A stretch of 64,000 nucleotides of DNA from Agapetus fuscipes (Eukaryota > Arthropoda > Insecta > Trichoptera > Glossosomatidae). The stretch covers positions 13,663,229 through 13,727,228 of the forward strand of contig OX637356.1 in assembly GCA_951799405.1 (NCBI GenBank). Direction: 5' to 3'. A program made the translations under genes and the position numbers. The notes beneath the pieces are model-generated. The model saw nothing but the letters and a program-made list of their open reading frames with translations. It ran no database searches and was not told the origin of the DNA. Positions 19,919-29,496 of this stretch are shown in pieces (position 1 is the stretch's first letter; each line of letters begins with the position of its first letter).

Positions 19919-21313
19919 TGTTATGTTTGCAATCAAAGGTACCTCCAGGATGTAGGTACCTAGGATACTTACGTCCGGCTAGCTCTCACAATTATCCCTC
20001 AGGGCGTGGGGATTCTTTGTAGTGGTATTGCTTATACCATCTTTTTTCATAATTTCATAGGTTTCATAATTTAAAGATAAGTTATTATTAACAAAGCAGA
20101 GTTTATTTACCAAAGTAATATGGGGAAAAAGGGGTAGAGGCACTTTACCCACCTCCACCCACCAAGTTCATACAACTCATGCGGAGTCGCTTCACTTGGT
20201 GATACTTCACTTGCAATGTTTTTTTTGGCGGCGGAAGGCCTTCCCGTTGAAGTTAATCAGCTAAAGTTACTCTACTCAAGAAAGGAAAAAAAGAATCCTC
20301 AAATCAGGGGCTAACGCATGACTTTAAGAAGTCCCACCCTCCCCAGAACGTCGAGGTTACTGAAGCTAATGTGCCTGACGGGAGCCCTTCATTGACGTGT
20401 ATCGAACGAGTTACCATCCGCGCTGAGCGCAGTAAGTTAATGGGTGTACATACGTCAATATGTATTGGTGTCGCGAGGACTGACTGAGGGCTAATGGTCA
20501 CCTCTGCCCGGTCTTGAGCCCGCGGCTGCAAACTCGTGCCAGGACTGGCAGAAGCGGCGGAATGCAAGGTAGTTAGCTCTACTGGCAACGAGGTCCGCGT
20601 AGCCGACCGGTCCGGAACCGGCCGGCCGGACTGCGTCGATGAGGAGCTCTCGTTGAGAGTGCAGCAGAGGGCAATCCCACAGGACGTGCCGCACGTCCTG
20701 GACAATGGGTCCGCACAAACACTCCCCTTCACCCTGAGAGATGACGCCCCGTTCTAAGAGGTAGTGCGCGAATTTCCCGTGACCAGTGAGGAATTGGCTG
20801 GTGAAGTGGTCCGGGACGAGCCACCGCGCAGCCATGCGCTCCCTGATCGATGGAAAAAAGGAGTAGATGATCTTGTCACACGATGTGACGTCCCAGTACC
20901 TTTGCCACTGTGCGTATATAGCGTCGCGAACCGAGTCCCTGGGGTAATAAAGAAATCGCCCGACTTGCATCTGCTCACTAAAATCACTCCCAAACGTTGC
21001 GTCCCTGAAAATTGCAGACAAAGAGGCTAACGCTGGGGCTCCAGGGTAGACGATCCTATCAATCTGGCTCTGGTTCACCAGGCGTGACCCACGTTTACCG
21101 CGCTGAACCTCGCAGCACTTTTGAGCTCGTCCGCTCTCCGTCGCCTCTAGCCCCCGACTGCCGTCTCGGGTTTCCGAGCTCACACCGAATGGAGCTTCGA
21201 AAGCCTTCGGGTTATATCGGAAACACGCGGGGCTCACCCCTCAGGCAGACCACATCGACGTCACAACAATTTCTCCTCCATCGCGCATATTTTATTTGCA
21301 TAGCAACATAACA
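19919..21313 (-). mobile_element. LTR-1 copy containing an R1-like LINE fragment
   Basis: Starts TGTTATGTTTGCAATC and ends CAACATAACA, so the termini are TGTTATGTT/AACATAACA as in the copies at 25514 and 29533. TAAC precedes 19919 and follows 21313: a perfect 4-bp TSD. The left 300 bp align with the other LTR-1 copies (TCCGGCTAGCTCTCA, CTCAGGGCGTGGGG). The middle 1 kb is GC-richer and is an R1-like LINE fragment in the LTR's likely sense orientation. A nested insertion is the simplest reading. Confidence 0.8.
20491..21237 (-). pseudogene. R1-like LINE ORF2 C-terminal fragment
   Basis: A 248-codon open frame. Recognisable from about residue 58 (IDRIVYPGAP) through VRDAIYAQWQRYW, IIYSFFPSIRERM and the signature SQFLTGHGKFAHYL (147-160), then a CCHC cluster, C173-x-C175-x8-H184-x4-C189, typical of the C-terminus of R1/jockey-group ORF2 after the RNase H region. 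The first 50 residues look non-homologous, so the listed start is probably fortuitous. Endonuclease, reverse transcriptase and RNase H are missing: a 5'-truncated copy. After the stop, a 3' UTR runs to a T run near 20221 (the A tail). GC content exceeds that of the surroundings. R1 itself inserts in rDNA; this one sits in an LTR, so it belongs to a dispersed relative. Confidence 0.8.
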
Positions 21314-21411
21314 TAACCTAATCTAAATATGAACAAGTTTATAACAAAAAGTAAAGCAACATAAATAATAACACTAAATCACATTAACAAACTTACCAGC
21401 GGCTGCTGTGC

Positions 21412-21560
21412 GCATAAGAATAATGCATTGGTTATCCATTCCGAGAAAGGTATGGATAGATCAAATTTCTGAAATAGCGAATGAATGGGATATCCAAAGT
21501 CATAATAAAAGGAGGGCTTGTATGAAAAAGATCAAGACTCTGGATGAAATGAAAAAAAAC
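21412..21560 (+). pseudogene. RTE-alpha C-terminal fragment
   Basis: Encodes PRKVWIDQISEIANEWDIQS, then HNKRRACMKKIKTLDEMK, nearly identical to residues 556-592 of the ORF at 34781-36613. Truncated at both ends. Confidence 0.8.
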
Positions 21561-21614
21561 ATTGTTTTATGTTATAATGGAAATACATAATCACATTAAT
21601 AATTAAAAAGACAT

Positions 21615-21775
21615 TGCGTGATGGATGAGCCGAAGGACTGTGGAAGTAGTCGTGTTCTTTCGGCACAACCCGAAGTCGCTCAAAGCTGCTTGCCGCCTGA
21701 GCTGGGACGAGCCGAAGCACTGCGGAAGCAATCGTGTTCTTTCGGAACAACTCGAAGTCTCTCGAAGTCCCAAAA
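21615..21775. repeat. Two-unit direct repeat of about 84 bp
   Basis: GAGCCGAAGGACTGTGGAAG ... TCGTGTTCTTTCGGCACAAC recurs as GAGCCGAAGCACTGCGGAAG ... TCGTGTTCTTTCGGAACAAC. The GC content is raised; origin unknown. Confidence 0.6.
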
Positions 21776-21956
21776 AGACTGCGGTCTGACATGAGAATGT
21801 CTGACACATTGCTGTGAAGTGCATTGTAGAGAAATGGCACTCTGTAATCATGACACGTGGGTTTGCAGGTGAATTACCAATAAAGCTTCCACCCCTTCCT
21901 CGTGGATTTTCAGCCGGAGCAGAGAAGCTTCCTCAAATAGATTATAATATTAATTG

Positions 21957-22166
21957 TATCTATTCCTTGACTTATAAGTTGGTATGAGGCCGACCGTCCA
22001 TACTGTAAAAAATGGTTCGCTTTGCAAATGTCATCCTTGTTTTAGGGAAAGTCTGTGAAAGTTAACGGGTACCTTTATGTTTATTTGAGGTTTGTATTTC
22101 ATTGTTTTGTAAGCGCAAACTAACACGTTTTTATTTGCGGGGAATGCATCTTATTTGAATTTCAAG
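21957..22166 (+). mobile_element. Repeat A, 3'-shortened
   Basis: TTCCTTGACTTATAAGTTGG to GAATGCATCTTATTTGAATT. It lacks the tail because the next A copy starts there. Confidence 0.78.
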
Positions 22167-22435
22167 TTCCTTGACTTGTAGGTTGGTATGCGGCTGACCA
22201 CCTATGCTGTAGAAAATGGTTCACTTTACAATGGCACCCCAGTTTCAGGGAAGGTTGGCAGGAGTTGCAGGATGTATGTCCATTTAAGATTTCGTTTTTA
22301 TGTTTTAGGTTCACATGCGGCATGTGAAAGCGCAAACTTGTACGAGTCCGCTTATGAGAAAGTTTACCCGCTTATGAGAAAGTTTACCCAAAGTTTACAT
22401 AATTTTGCAACGTAAAATTAGATAAGCTAAGAAAT
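22167..22435 (+). mobile_element. Repeat A, direct neighbour of the previous copy
   Basis: TTCCTTGACTTGTAGGTTGG to TTTTGCAACG. A 21-bp block, CCGCTTATGAGAAAGTTTAC, is duplicated in tandem near 22355-22395. Confidence 0.8.
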
Positions 22436-22466
22436 GTTTATAAATTCTTGCAAAACAGATTATATT

Positions 22467-22810
22467 GTTATGTAAATAGTAGATTAATATAGGTGTACAT
22501 CGTAGGTAGTGATAGTTATTATAGTATTATGTCAAAAGTAGATTAATATAGGTGTACAGCGTAGGTAGCAAAAATTATATACCTAAGAAATCTAGAAATT
22601 AAATGATCCTTTTGTACTCTTGAAGTTAGTAGAATGTTCGCGCAAAATTAGCTCCTAGAGAGCTCTGTCACTACAGCATATAAGGAGCAAAATTGAGTGC
22701 ACTAGGACAGTAAGATAGTCGCCTTTGATTGAAGAGTGTGAGCGATACTGAACTGCGAAAATAAATTGGAATTACTAAAAGTATTAAAAATAAATATAAA
22801 TTGTAAAAAT
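22467..22810 (+). mobile_element. LTR-like sequence with internal duplication
   Basis: Begins TGTTATGTAAATAG and carries CATATAAGGAGC (possible TATA box, about 22678) and AAAATAAATTGG (about 22760), in LTR-like order. A block around GTAGATTAATATAGGTGTAC is present twice, about 58 bp apart. No TSD was resolved, so the assignment is tentative. Confidence 0.4.
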
Positions 22811-23136
22811 CAATTAATTTGACATCTTGTACATTGACTACAGTTAATATAATTTTTTTTTTTTGGAAATTTAGCCTCGTAAAAGCGATTAACTTTTCGC
22901 AAGTCTCCCAGCTTGGTGATCAATTTTGTTTGAGTCCTACGACCGCCGGAACACGGAGGTATTTACACTGGAGGGCTGCTGGTGTGCTAGTATTTATAGC
23001 CTTGTTTACAGCGTTCACTTTGAGCAAATAAAAATCACAGGGAGACGTTCAATTTTCAAAACGCTCTATCTGACGTCACGAACTCTGACGTCACATTTTA
23101 ACACTGAAAGATTTTCATCTAGAAAAGTCATTGGTC
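22811..23136. other. No gene seen
   Basis: Two short plus frames overlap here but show no motif. A double TGACGTCAC (23074 and 23089) resembles two CRE-like sites, possibly by chance. Confidence 0.3.
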
Positions 23137-23400
23137 TTGATCTAATCTAATCTAATCTAAGTTGCAAATATATGTTACCTTGGAGATTCACATTACATGC
23201 ATTCTCACAACCAGACACGTACAAGTTCGCGCTTGCACATGCCTCATGTGAAACTAAAACATAAAAAACTAAATCTCCAATGGACATACACCCTGCAACT
23301 CTTGCCGTCCTTCCCTGAGACAGGGGTAGCATTGGCAAAGTGAACCATTTTTACAGCATGGGTGGTCAGCCGCATACCAACCTATAAGTCAAGGAACAGA
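23137..23400 (-). mobile_element. Repeat A1, full length
   Basis: Three clean CTAAT units at the 3' tail, GTACAAGTTCGCGCTTGCAC, CCGTCCTTCCCTGAGACAGG, CGCATACCAACCTATAAGTC. Confidence 0.88.
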
Positions 23401-23439
23401 TAATTTTGATAAATTATTTAATTGAATAGATATAGACCA

Positions 23440-23615
23440 AATATGTAAGATTGCGAAATAATGGAACCTGCAGAGTGAGAATAAGAGAAGAGTATGTATG
23501 AAGAAAGTGCGAATGTTGAAGAGATGGAAGAAGTATGCAAGGATAAAAAAAAGTGGAAACGCATCTACGGAGGTACAGGACATTCCCAGTGGAACGGCGG
23601 CAGGATACAGTAACA
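23440..23615 (+). pseudogene. RTE-beta 3' end
   Basis: Encodes EEVCKDKKKWKRIYGGTG-like sequence (MEEVCKDKKKW is the family's C-terminal KDRxKW tail), then GGAACGGCGGCAGGATACAG and TAACAGTTC. Frames are broken. Confidence 0.72.
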
Positions 23616-23701
23616 GTTCAAATTTTCAATTTTATTTTTTATATGCTTAGGTACATTGTGGACCCAATTTCATATTTCCAACAAATAAAATTCTTTGGCA
23701 G

Positions 23702-23925
23702 ATAGATATTGGTATGAGGCTGAACACCCATACTGTAAAATTTTTTCACATTGCAAATATCACCCCATTTGACGGAGGATCGGCAATACTTGCATGGTAG
23801 GACTCATGTTCATTTGAGATTTGGTTTTATCTTGTAAGTCTACATGCGTCTTGTGCAAGCGCAAACTTATGGAAATGCATGCACCTAATAGTATTAATTA
23901 ATAATTAGATTATAGATTAAAGGAG
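23702..23925 (+). mobile_element. Repeat A, diverged
   Basis: TTGGTATGAGGCTGAACACC, ATCGGCAATACTTGCATGG, then GTGCAAGCGCAAACTTATGG and TAATTAGATTATAGATT. Confidence 0.7.
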
Positions 23926-24009
23926 AATATTTTTTCTTGTGTTGTAAATGTTTCCTTTCTCTCACCTCTTTTTTTGATTTCTATCGTTTTCTTTTCATCA
24001 TCCAATTGC

Positions 24010-24285
24010 TTGTATTCCTTGACTGATAGGTTGGTATGAGGTTGACAACCCATACTGTAAAAAATGGTTCACTTTGCAGATATCACCCCTGTTTCAGGGA
24101 AGGTCGGCAAGAGTTGCAGGGCTTATGTTCATTTGAGATTGGGTTTTTTATATTGTAGGTCCACATGCAGCATATTATGTGAGCGCGAAATTATGCGTGT
24201 CTGCTTGTGGGAATGCATTTAATATGAATGTAAAATGATACATATCTTTGCACCTTAGATTTAGATTTAGATTTAGATCCCATCA
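24010..24285 (+). mobile_element. Repeat A with hexamer tail
   Basis: TTCCTTGACTGATAGGTTGG through CCACATGCAGCATATTATGT to CACCTTAGATTTAGATTTAG. The tail unit here is GATTTA rather than GATTA. Confidence 0.82.
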
Positions 24286-24897
24286 TGAACAAAAACAGGA
24301 ATTTTGAATTTTACTACCCCAAAAATATATCTAAATATAATATTACGAATTTTTGGTGGTGGGACACATTTCAATTTTGAAAATAGCTTGTGAACAATTT
24401 TGGGAACTGACATCACGGTGTATTTAATTATCTGCACATGAATTTAAATTCAATTTTGCAGAAATTCCCGGAAATTTATACGCACATTTATGTTGTGAAA
24501 TTTTCAATATTAGTGTGTTAGATTCAAACAGTATTGTAATTTTGCATTTTATGGAACAAACGTGATGGGAATCTGTAATTTTGCTTAAATGTTTATTGTC
24601 TCTCATTGTGTGCAAATATACATTTGTAATTGTATATTTTGGATTGTAATACAAATAAATCATACAAAATTACAAACGTTTTTGACGCCAAACATTTTAC
24701 ATGGATTTTAAAATGGGAGATCTAAATGAAATGACTTTGAAAATGATGCATTCACTTTGATCAAAATACATGGATTGGTGTCTTGAACAGCTGAATTTTT
24801 TTCATGTAACTTCAAAAAGGAAATTACTAGAACATTAAAAAAAAATATAAGTTTTTAGCGTCGATATTATAAGAGAGACAGCCGAACGGCAACGCTT
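24286..24897. other. No gene seen
   Basis: Strongly AT-rich; a 79-codon minus frame (24424-24663) has no motif. Confidence 0.35.
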
Positions 24898-25085
24898 TTA
24901 CGTATCAAGTTTCTGAGGAAGCTGGCTTAGATTTATTGTGAAGGCTAAGCGAACCTAACCGATATTTTGATTTTGTGTTTGAAATAAGCACTGAAAATTA
25001 AAATCATATTTGACACCCTTGGTGATAGTCAAACCTAGCCATTTGCCATGAAACGCATGCATTTTACCTATTTAACTATTACTCA
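24898..25085 (-). mobile_element. Decayed SINE-2
   Basis: TTTATTGTGAAGGCTAAGCG, AACCTAACCGATATTTTGAT, TTTGACACCCTTGGTG and GCATGCATTTTACC align in order with the inverse of SINE-2, with many substitutions. An old copy. Confidence 0.6.
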
Positions 25086-25513
25086 ATCAAAACAATTGAA
25101 GAAAAATAGAATAGTACCTACATTATATTGTTTATTTTATTGTCAATTTTTACGAATTTTAATAAATTTCTAATCCGTATAATTTGAAACTTAAATTAAT
25201 CGTTCGAAAAAGCAAAAAAAAAAACACGGAAATTCTTCTATGGAAGTAAAAAAAATATTGAGATTAAAATTAACACTTACGGAGTCAATAAAATAGCCAA
25301 GATGGCACACTTACTGCCGCAATAATCGTTGGAAGAGTAGCAAAAAGTTTGATCGGTAATTGGCGTCGAACGTTCGGCCGAACATTTGGCGAAATATCAG
25401 GAGTAGGTCCCCAACGCTACGTTAAAACTTAACCATAGCGTTTTATCAAAAAATGCGTAGACACTTAAGTAGCACTTCTATTGAATGTTTTTTAGTAAGC
25501 GCCATTGACGTAT
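25086..25513. other. No gene seen
   Basis: No recognised repeat up to the LTR-1 target site GTAT at 25510-25513. Confidence 0.35.
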
Positions 25514-26142
25514 TGTTATGTTTAGATTGAAAGGTATCTCCAGGATACTTACATCCGGCTAGCTCTCATCAGCATCACTCTCAGGGCGTGGGGTTCCTTC
25601 TTTGGCATTGCTTACTTGTATCTTGGGAAGGGTTTTATAATGAAAAGATAAAGTTAACATGAACAAATAAGGGTTTATTACTGTACTAATATGGGGGGGA
25701 AAAGGGGAAATAAGGGATTGGCCAGACCTACAGGTTGTCACCAGAACACTCCCTATTCCGTTGGCTGGAGTTCTAAACGGAAGGCCTGGGGCAGCGCCCC
25801 AGGCTAGCGGCGGTTCACAAGGCGGACGCCTCCACACGTTGGAGCCCCTGGGTGGGCGCTCCTATGCCTCTGGTCCACAAGGCGGGTGCCTTGCTGGCAG
25901 GAAATCCAAGTAGATGGGGGGGGAGGGAGCTCCATCGTAGTGCCCCATCTTGCACCGCTTGGTGCTTGGTCGCTAACGTCTGACTCACTTCACGTCTCGC
26001 TGGGAACTGCTGACCGACGGCCCGATTAGTTCACACGGTGCAGTTCGGCCGCTTCCGTGACCGTTCGGCTCCGTTTGGCCCACAAACACACACTGCACAC
26101 TTCGGGATTGTTCTTTCAATGTTATTATAAAATAACATAACA
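25514..26142 (-). mobile_element. LTR-1 solo copy with TSD
   Basis: Starts TGTTATGTTTAGATTG and ends AAATAACATAACA, with GTAT on both sides (25510-25513, 26143-26146). 629 bp. Collinear, in inverse orientation, with 29533-30185: GGGGCAGCGCCCCAGG, GTCCACAAGGCGGGTGC, GGAAATCCAAGTAGATGG, CCGTGACCGTTCGGCTCCG. Its own matched TSD shows it is an independent insertion, probably a solo LTR of a Ty3/gypsy- or Pao-like element (4-bp TSD). No internal region is present. Confidence 0.85.
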
Positions 26143-26146
26143 GTAT

Positions 26147-26370
26147 CATCCCCTTAGTGCGTGTTTGTCGAATTTCCATCATATGTAATGTCACTTGTGC
26201 AAAGTGACTGAGCCGTGTGTCTTATGATAACTGGATTTTCATTTCAAAACATACAAAAACAACTGTCACATGTACGTTTTTTCTTAGCTCAGTTTGAATA
26301 GAATGTGATTCTAAAGACAATTGCATGAAAAGTATACTTTGAATCAAATGGTAGATATGCTGGGGAGAGG
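26147..26370 (+). repeat. Repeat G copy
   Basis: CCCCTTAGTGCGTGTTTGTC, TTTCTTAGCTCAGTTTG, AGAATGTGATTCTAAAGACA, GAATCAAATGGTAGATATGC. Abuts the TSD of LTR-1. Confidence 0.65.
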
Positions 26371-26389
26371 GTATATGCAATATAAATGT

Positions 26390-26790
26390 ATCTAATCTAA
26401 TCTAAGTGGCAAAATATATGTTACATTAGAGATTTACATTATATGCATTCACAAACAGAAACGTATAAGTTCGCGCTTAAACATGCCGCATGTGATCCTA
26501 CAATATAAAAACCCGAATCTCAAATGAACATACGCCTTGCAACTCCTTCCGAAACAGGGGTGACATTGGCAAAGTGAGCCATTTTCTACAGCATGGGTGG
26601 TCAGCCGCATACCAACCAATAAGTCAAGGAACATGCACAACAAATTACATTTTTAATATCAACAAATTATAACATATATGGACATCAAAAACTAACAGAA
26701 AACCAATTCTAATTTTAAAAACCCTAACCGCCAACATCACAGATCAACCGCCATTTCTTTCTATCCTTGCTGCCCAAAACTGTTATAACG
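26390..26790 (-). mobile_element. RTE-alpha 3' end including repeat A
   Basis: On the minus strand a short RTE-alpha C-terminal stretch (AAAGAAATGGCGGTTGATCT, i.e. the KKWRLIC codons of the 34781 ORF) is followed by about 110 bp of AT-rich UTR and then a complete A1 (TTCCTTGACTTATTGGTTGG ... CTTAGATTAGATTAG). This contiguity is one of three cases linking A to the LINE. Confidence 0.8.
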
Positions 26791-26895
26791 CATATATTGA
26801 TATAGTCGTTTCAACCGACCTAAATACAAATCTTCCTAAGTTAGAAAGAGAATAAAAATTCTTCTATTATTCTCAATTTTTATTTACACATTTTG

Positions 26896-27880
26896 ACCGG
26901 TCCGTTGTCTAGTGGGAAGGAAGTGGGTTCGAATCCCGATGGTGCACGAAGAAGTTTTTAATTTGTCAAACATACTCTTCGCTGGGTTGAAAAAATAACC
27001 TGCCTCTACCAAAGACCGGTCCCCTTTAGGCTCTCCCAGTCTTACACTAGCTAGGGCTTGCTTGAGAATTGACGCTTTCTACAGCAATAAAAAAGCTTGC
27101 ACAGGACTCTTGAAGTGTGGTTTACACATAAGCAGGGCACACTTGATTGATCATCACAATATTTCATCTGCCCTCGCACTCTGCTACTCTGCAGCAGAGT
27201 ACGCGGCTCTTGCATGGTGCTCCTCCGCCCACACCAAGCAGGTTGATGTTGCCCTAAACGAGACCGGACGCATCATCTCTGGATGCCTGAAACCAACTCC
27301 AATCGAGAAAGTGCACATCTTTACTGGAATTTCTCCACCGGGAATCCGAAGAAAAGTTGCAGCCGAGGAGGAAAAAAGGAAACAGACAAATGACCCAAGG
27401 CACCCCTTGTATGGGCATGTGCCTCCAACATCAAGACTTAAATCCAGGAAGGCATTCATGAACACCTTTGAAGAACTCACCGTCACCCAAGAACAGAGGC
27501 TTCTGAGACTGTGGAGGGATGGTAGTAGCTGGATGGAACCAGCCGAGACTCTCCCACCTGGCAACCAGCTACCATACAATACCTGGAGATCCCTCAACAG
27601 ACTTAGGACTGGGGTGACAAGGTGCAGGACAAACCTTCAGAGGGGGGGCCTGCTGGACCGTGGACAGGACACCCTGTGCGACTGCGGGGATGTCCAGGAC
27701 TCGGCGCATATGTTGGTGTGCCCCTTAATTGGTGAAAGATGCACACTGACGGACCTGTTTCACGGAAACGACAATGCAGTGGCTGCCGCTAGTCACTGGA
27801 GATACCTCGCATAGGTGGTTCTGGACACGTTAAGTAAGTAAATATCACAATATTATTATGCTTCTATACCGTGGTCTAGT
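26896..27880 (+). mobile_element. SINE-1 (type-1 tail) split by a LINE insertion
   Basis: GACCGGTCCGTTGTCTAGTG, GGGTTCGAATCCCGATGG, CTCTTCGCTGGGTTG, CTACCAAAGACCGGTCCCC, GCTTGCTTGAGAATTGACG. The tail (GATTGATCATCACAATATT) is cut at 27163 and resumes at 27855 after a LINE fragment. Confidence 0.85.
27164..27843 (+). pseudogene. Jockey/CR1-like LINE C-terminal fragment with 11-bp TSD
   Basis: Codes for LCYSAAEYAALAWCSSAHT, VDVALNETGRIISGCLKPTP, IFTGISPPGIRRKVAAEEE, DPRHPLYGHVP and RLRTGVTRCRTNLQRGG, ending with CDCGDVQDSAHMLVCP (CxC...H...C cluster). This is the standard region downstream of the reverse transcriptase in jockey/CR1-group ORF2. The stop is at 27812-27814, and the 3' end is a short TAAG run. 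ATCACAATATT at 27153-27163 and 27844-27854 is a perfect target duplication. RT and endonuclease are missing. The 250-codon frame starting at 27062 is false in its first 34 or so residues, which come from the SINE. Confidence 0.88.
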
Positions 27881-28221
27881 TTCAGATCGATTGAAATTAT
27901 TTTACGTCAATGTTTAACGCTGTTTTTGAGTTGGGCAGGGACGTCTTGTACTTCGAGGCACAGCCGAGCTGGCGTCGTGACCACCCTCACAATACGCCGA
28001 GGCTTTATTGACTGTAATGGTATTTGCGACGACATGGAAACTAATGCAATAATGGAGACGAAAAATCGAGTTAGCGAGCGGCTACATGTATTTTTAGCAG
28101 AGTTTTTCCCGGTCTCTCTAACCAAAAAGCAGTTCAAACAAGGCAAGTGAAGAAGAACTGAAAGAGAGAACAATGCGCGAAGTGGAATTTTTTTAATCGC
28201 TTTTTGAAGAGTAAGCTTTTG
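27881..28221. other. Unassigned
   Basis: Two opposed short frames (27926-28150 plus, 27907-28173 minus). No motif was recognised in either. Confidence 0.3.
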
Positions 28222-28432
28222 ACTTAATAGACAGAGGTATGTTGTGGGATGTTTTGAAAGTATATGGAGTAAATAGGGCTCTCTTAAATTCGGTACATGC
28301 TAACTATGAAAAGGGTATGGCATGCGTTAGTATTGATGGTGAGTATAGTGAATGGTTTGAAGTTTTTAAGGGTAAAAGGCAAGGATGTGTGATGAGCCCT
28401 GGAATTGTTAACATAGTCATGGACAAGACTTC
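28222..28432 (+). pseudogene. RTE-like reverse transcriptase fragment
   Basis: Reads DRGMLWDVLKVYGVNRALL, VHANYEKGMACVSIDGEYSE, WFEVFKGKRQGCVMSPGIVN, IVMDK, matching residues 251-316 of the 34781-36613 ORF (between the two RT catalytic motifs). Cut on both sides; on the right it joins repeat A directly at CTTGCATGTGAAC. Confidence 0.82.
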
Positions 28433-28980
28433 TTGCATGTGAACTAAAACATAAAAAACAAACCTCAAATGAACATACATCCTTCAACTTTTGCCTAACT
28501 TCCCTGAAACAGAGGTGACATTGATAAAATGAACCATTTGTTACAGTATTCGTGGTCTGCTGTTTCAGAGAAGTTCGGCAACAGTTGCAGGGCTTATTTT
28601 CATTTGAGATTGGGATTTTATGTTGTACATACATAAATCCTACAAATTTAACCGACCTTCCCTGAAACAGGGGTGATATAGAAAAAGTGAACCATTTTGT
28701 ACAGTATGAGTGGTAATTATTTGTTTGTGTACCTTAACTTATAGGTTGGTATGAGGCTGAACACCCATACTTAAAAAAAATGGTTGACTTTTCCAATGTC
28801 ATTCTTGTGTACAGGGCTTATGTTCAATTGAGGTTGGGTTTTTATATTGTAAGTCCACATGCAGCATGCGTAAGCGCAAACTTATACGTTTTAAGCGCAA
28901 GCTTATGGGAATGCAAATAAATATTAATCTTAGATGTAATATAATATCTTTGTAACTTAGGTTATAGATTATTGATCAAC
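28433..28980. mobile_element. Mosaic of four repeat A fragments
   Basis: In order: minus 28433-28562 (CAAATGAACATACATCCTTC), plus 28562-28630 (AGTTGCAGGGCTTATTTTCA), minus 28630-28715 (CCTTCCCTGAAACAGGGGTG), plus 28727-28978 (CTTATAGGTTGGTATGAGGC ... GTAACTTAGGTTATAG). Alternating orientation suggests repeated insertion or rearrangement at one site. Confidence 0.7.
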
Positions 28981-29496
28981 AAATTCCAGAACCTTCATTT
29001 TTAGTCATTTCATCACTTACCAACTAATTACTTGCTACTAACCACTAACCACTTAACACTTTCCACTTACATGGTTTGTAGCACATTCATCGTGGAAAGT
29101 ATGCCAGTAATAATGAACGCTCCATAAAGATTCGATAGCTTGTAGCTTCCTTTTAAAAGTCTCAGAAGAATAACTTTGTCTTGTCTAGTTTTTTTTGTTC
29201 AAATTTCATTTACATAGTTGCCTATTTTACCATTAAAGAAAATGTGTCCTTGTCCTAAAACGTGGATCTAAATAATTTGTTTAAATGGAGCACAACAAAT
29301 AAAAGTACATACCTTAGCAAAATAGTACTGAAATTGGAATGCCTAGAATTAGAAGTATGAACATTTAAATACAAATAAAGTAGAGACAAGTACTCGGTGT
29401 TTCAATCTGTTTTTTTTCCTACTGCAATTTTCCATTGAATCTGAAAATAAATGCACATATATGTTAAGCACTTCTTTGACCTATTATTTAAGTTGA
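28981..29496. other. No gene seen
   Basis: AT-rich; CACTTACCAACTAATTACTT and neighbouring CTAACCACTAACCACTTAAC form a short CACTTA-like degenerate run at about 29012-29070. No coding evidence. Confidence 0.4.

Noticed and set aside
23074..23098. Paired CRE sites (TGACGTCAC twice) as a promoter
   Set aside because: No transcription unit nearby; two copies 15 bp apart may be chance or LTR-derived.
23138..23160. Telomere-like repeat at (TAATC)n tails
   Set aside because: Insect telomeres are TTAGG; here the unit is GATTA/TTAGA and always ends a repeat A copy, so it is a LINE-type tail.
27062..27814. 250-residue single-exon gene
   Set aside because: SINE-1 tail fused to a LINE C-terminus by an insertion with an 11-bp TSD.
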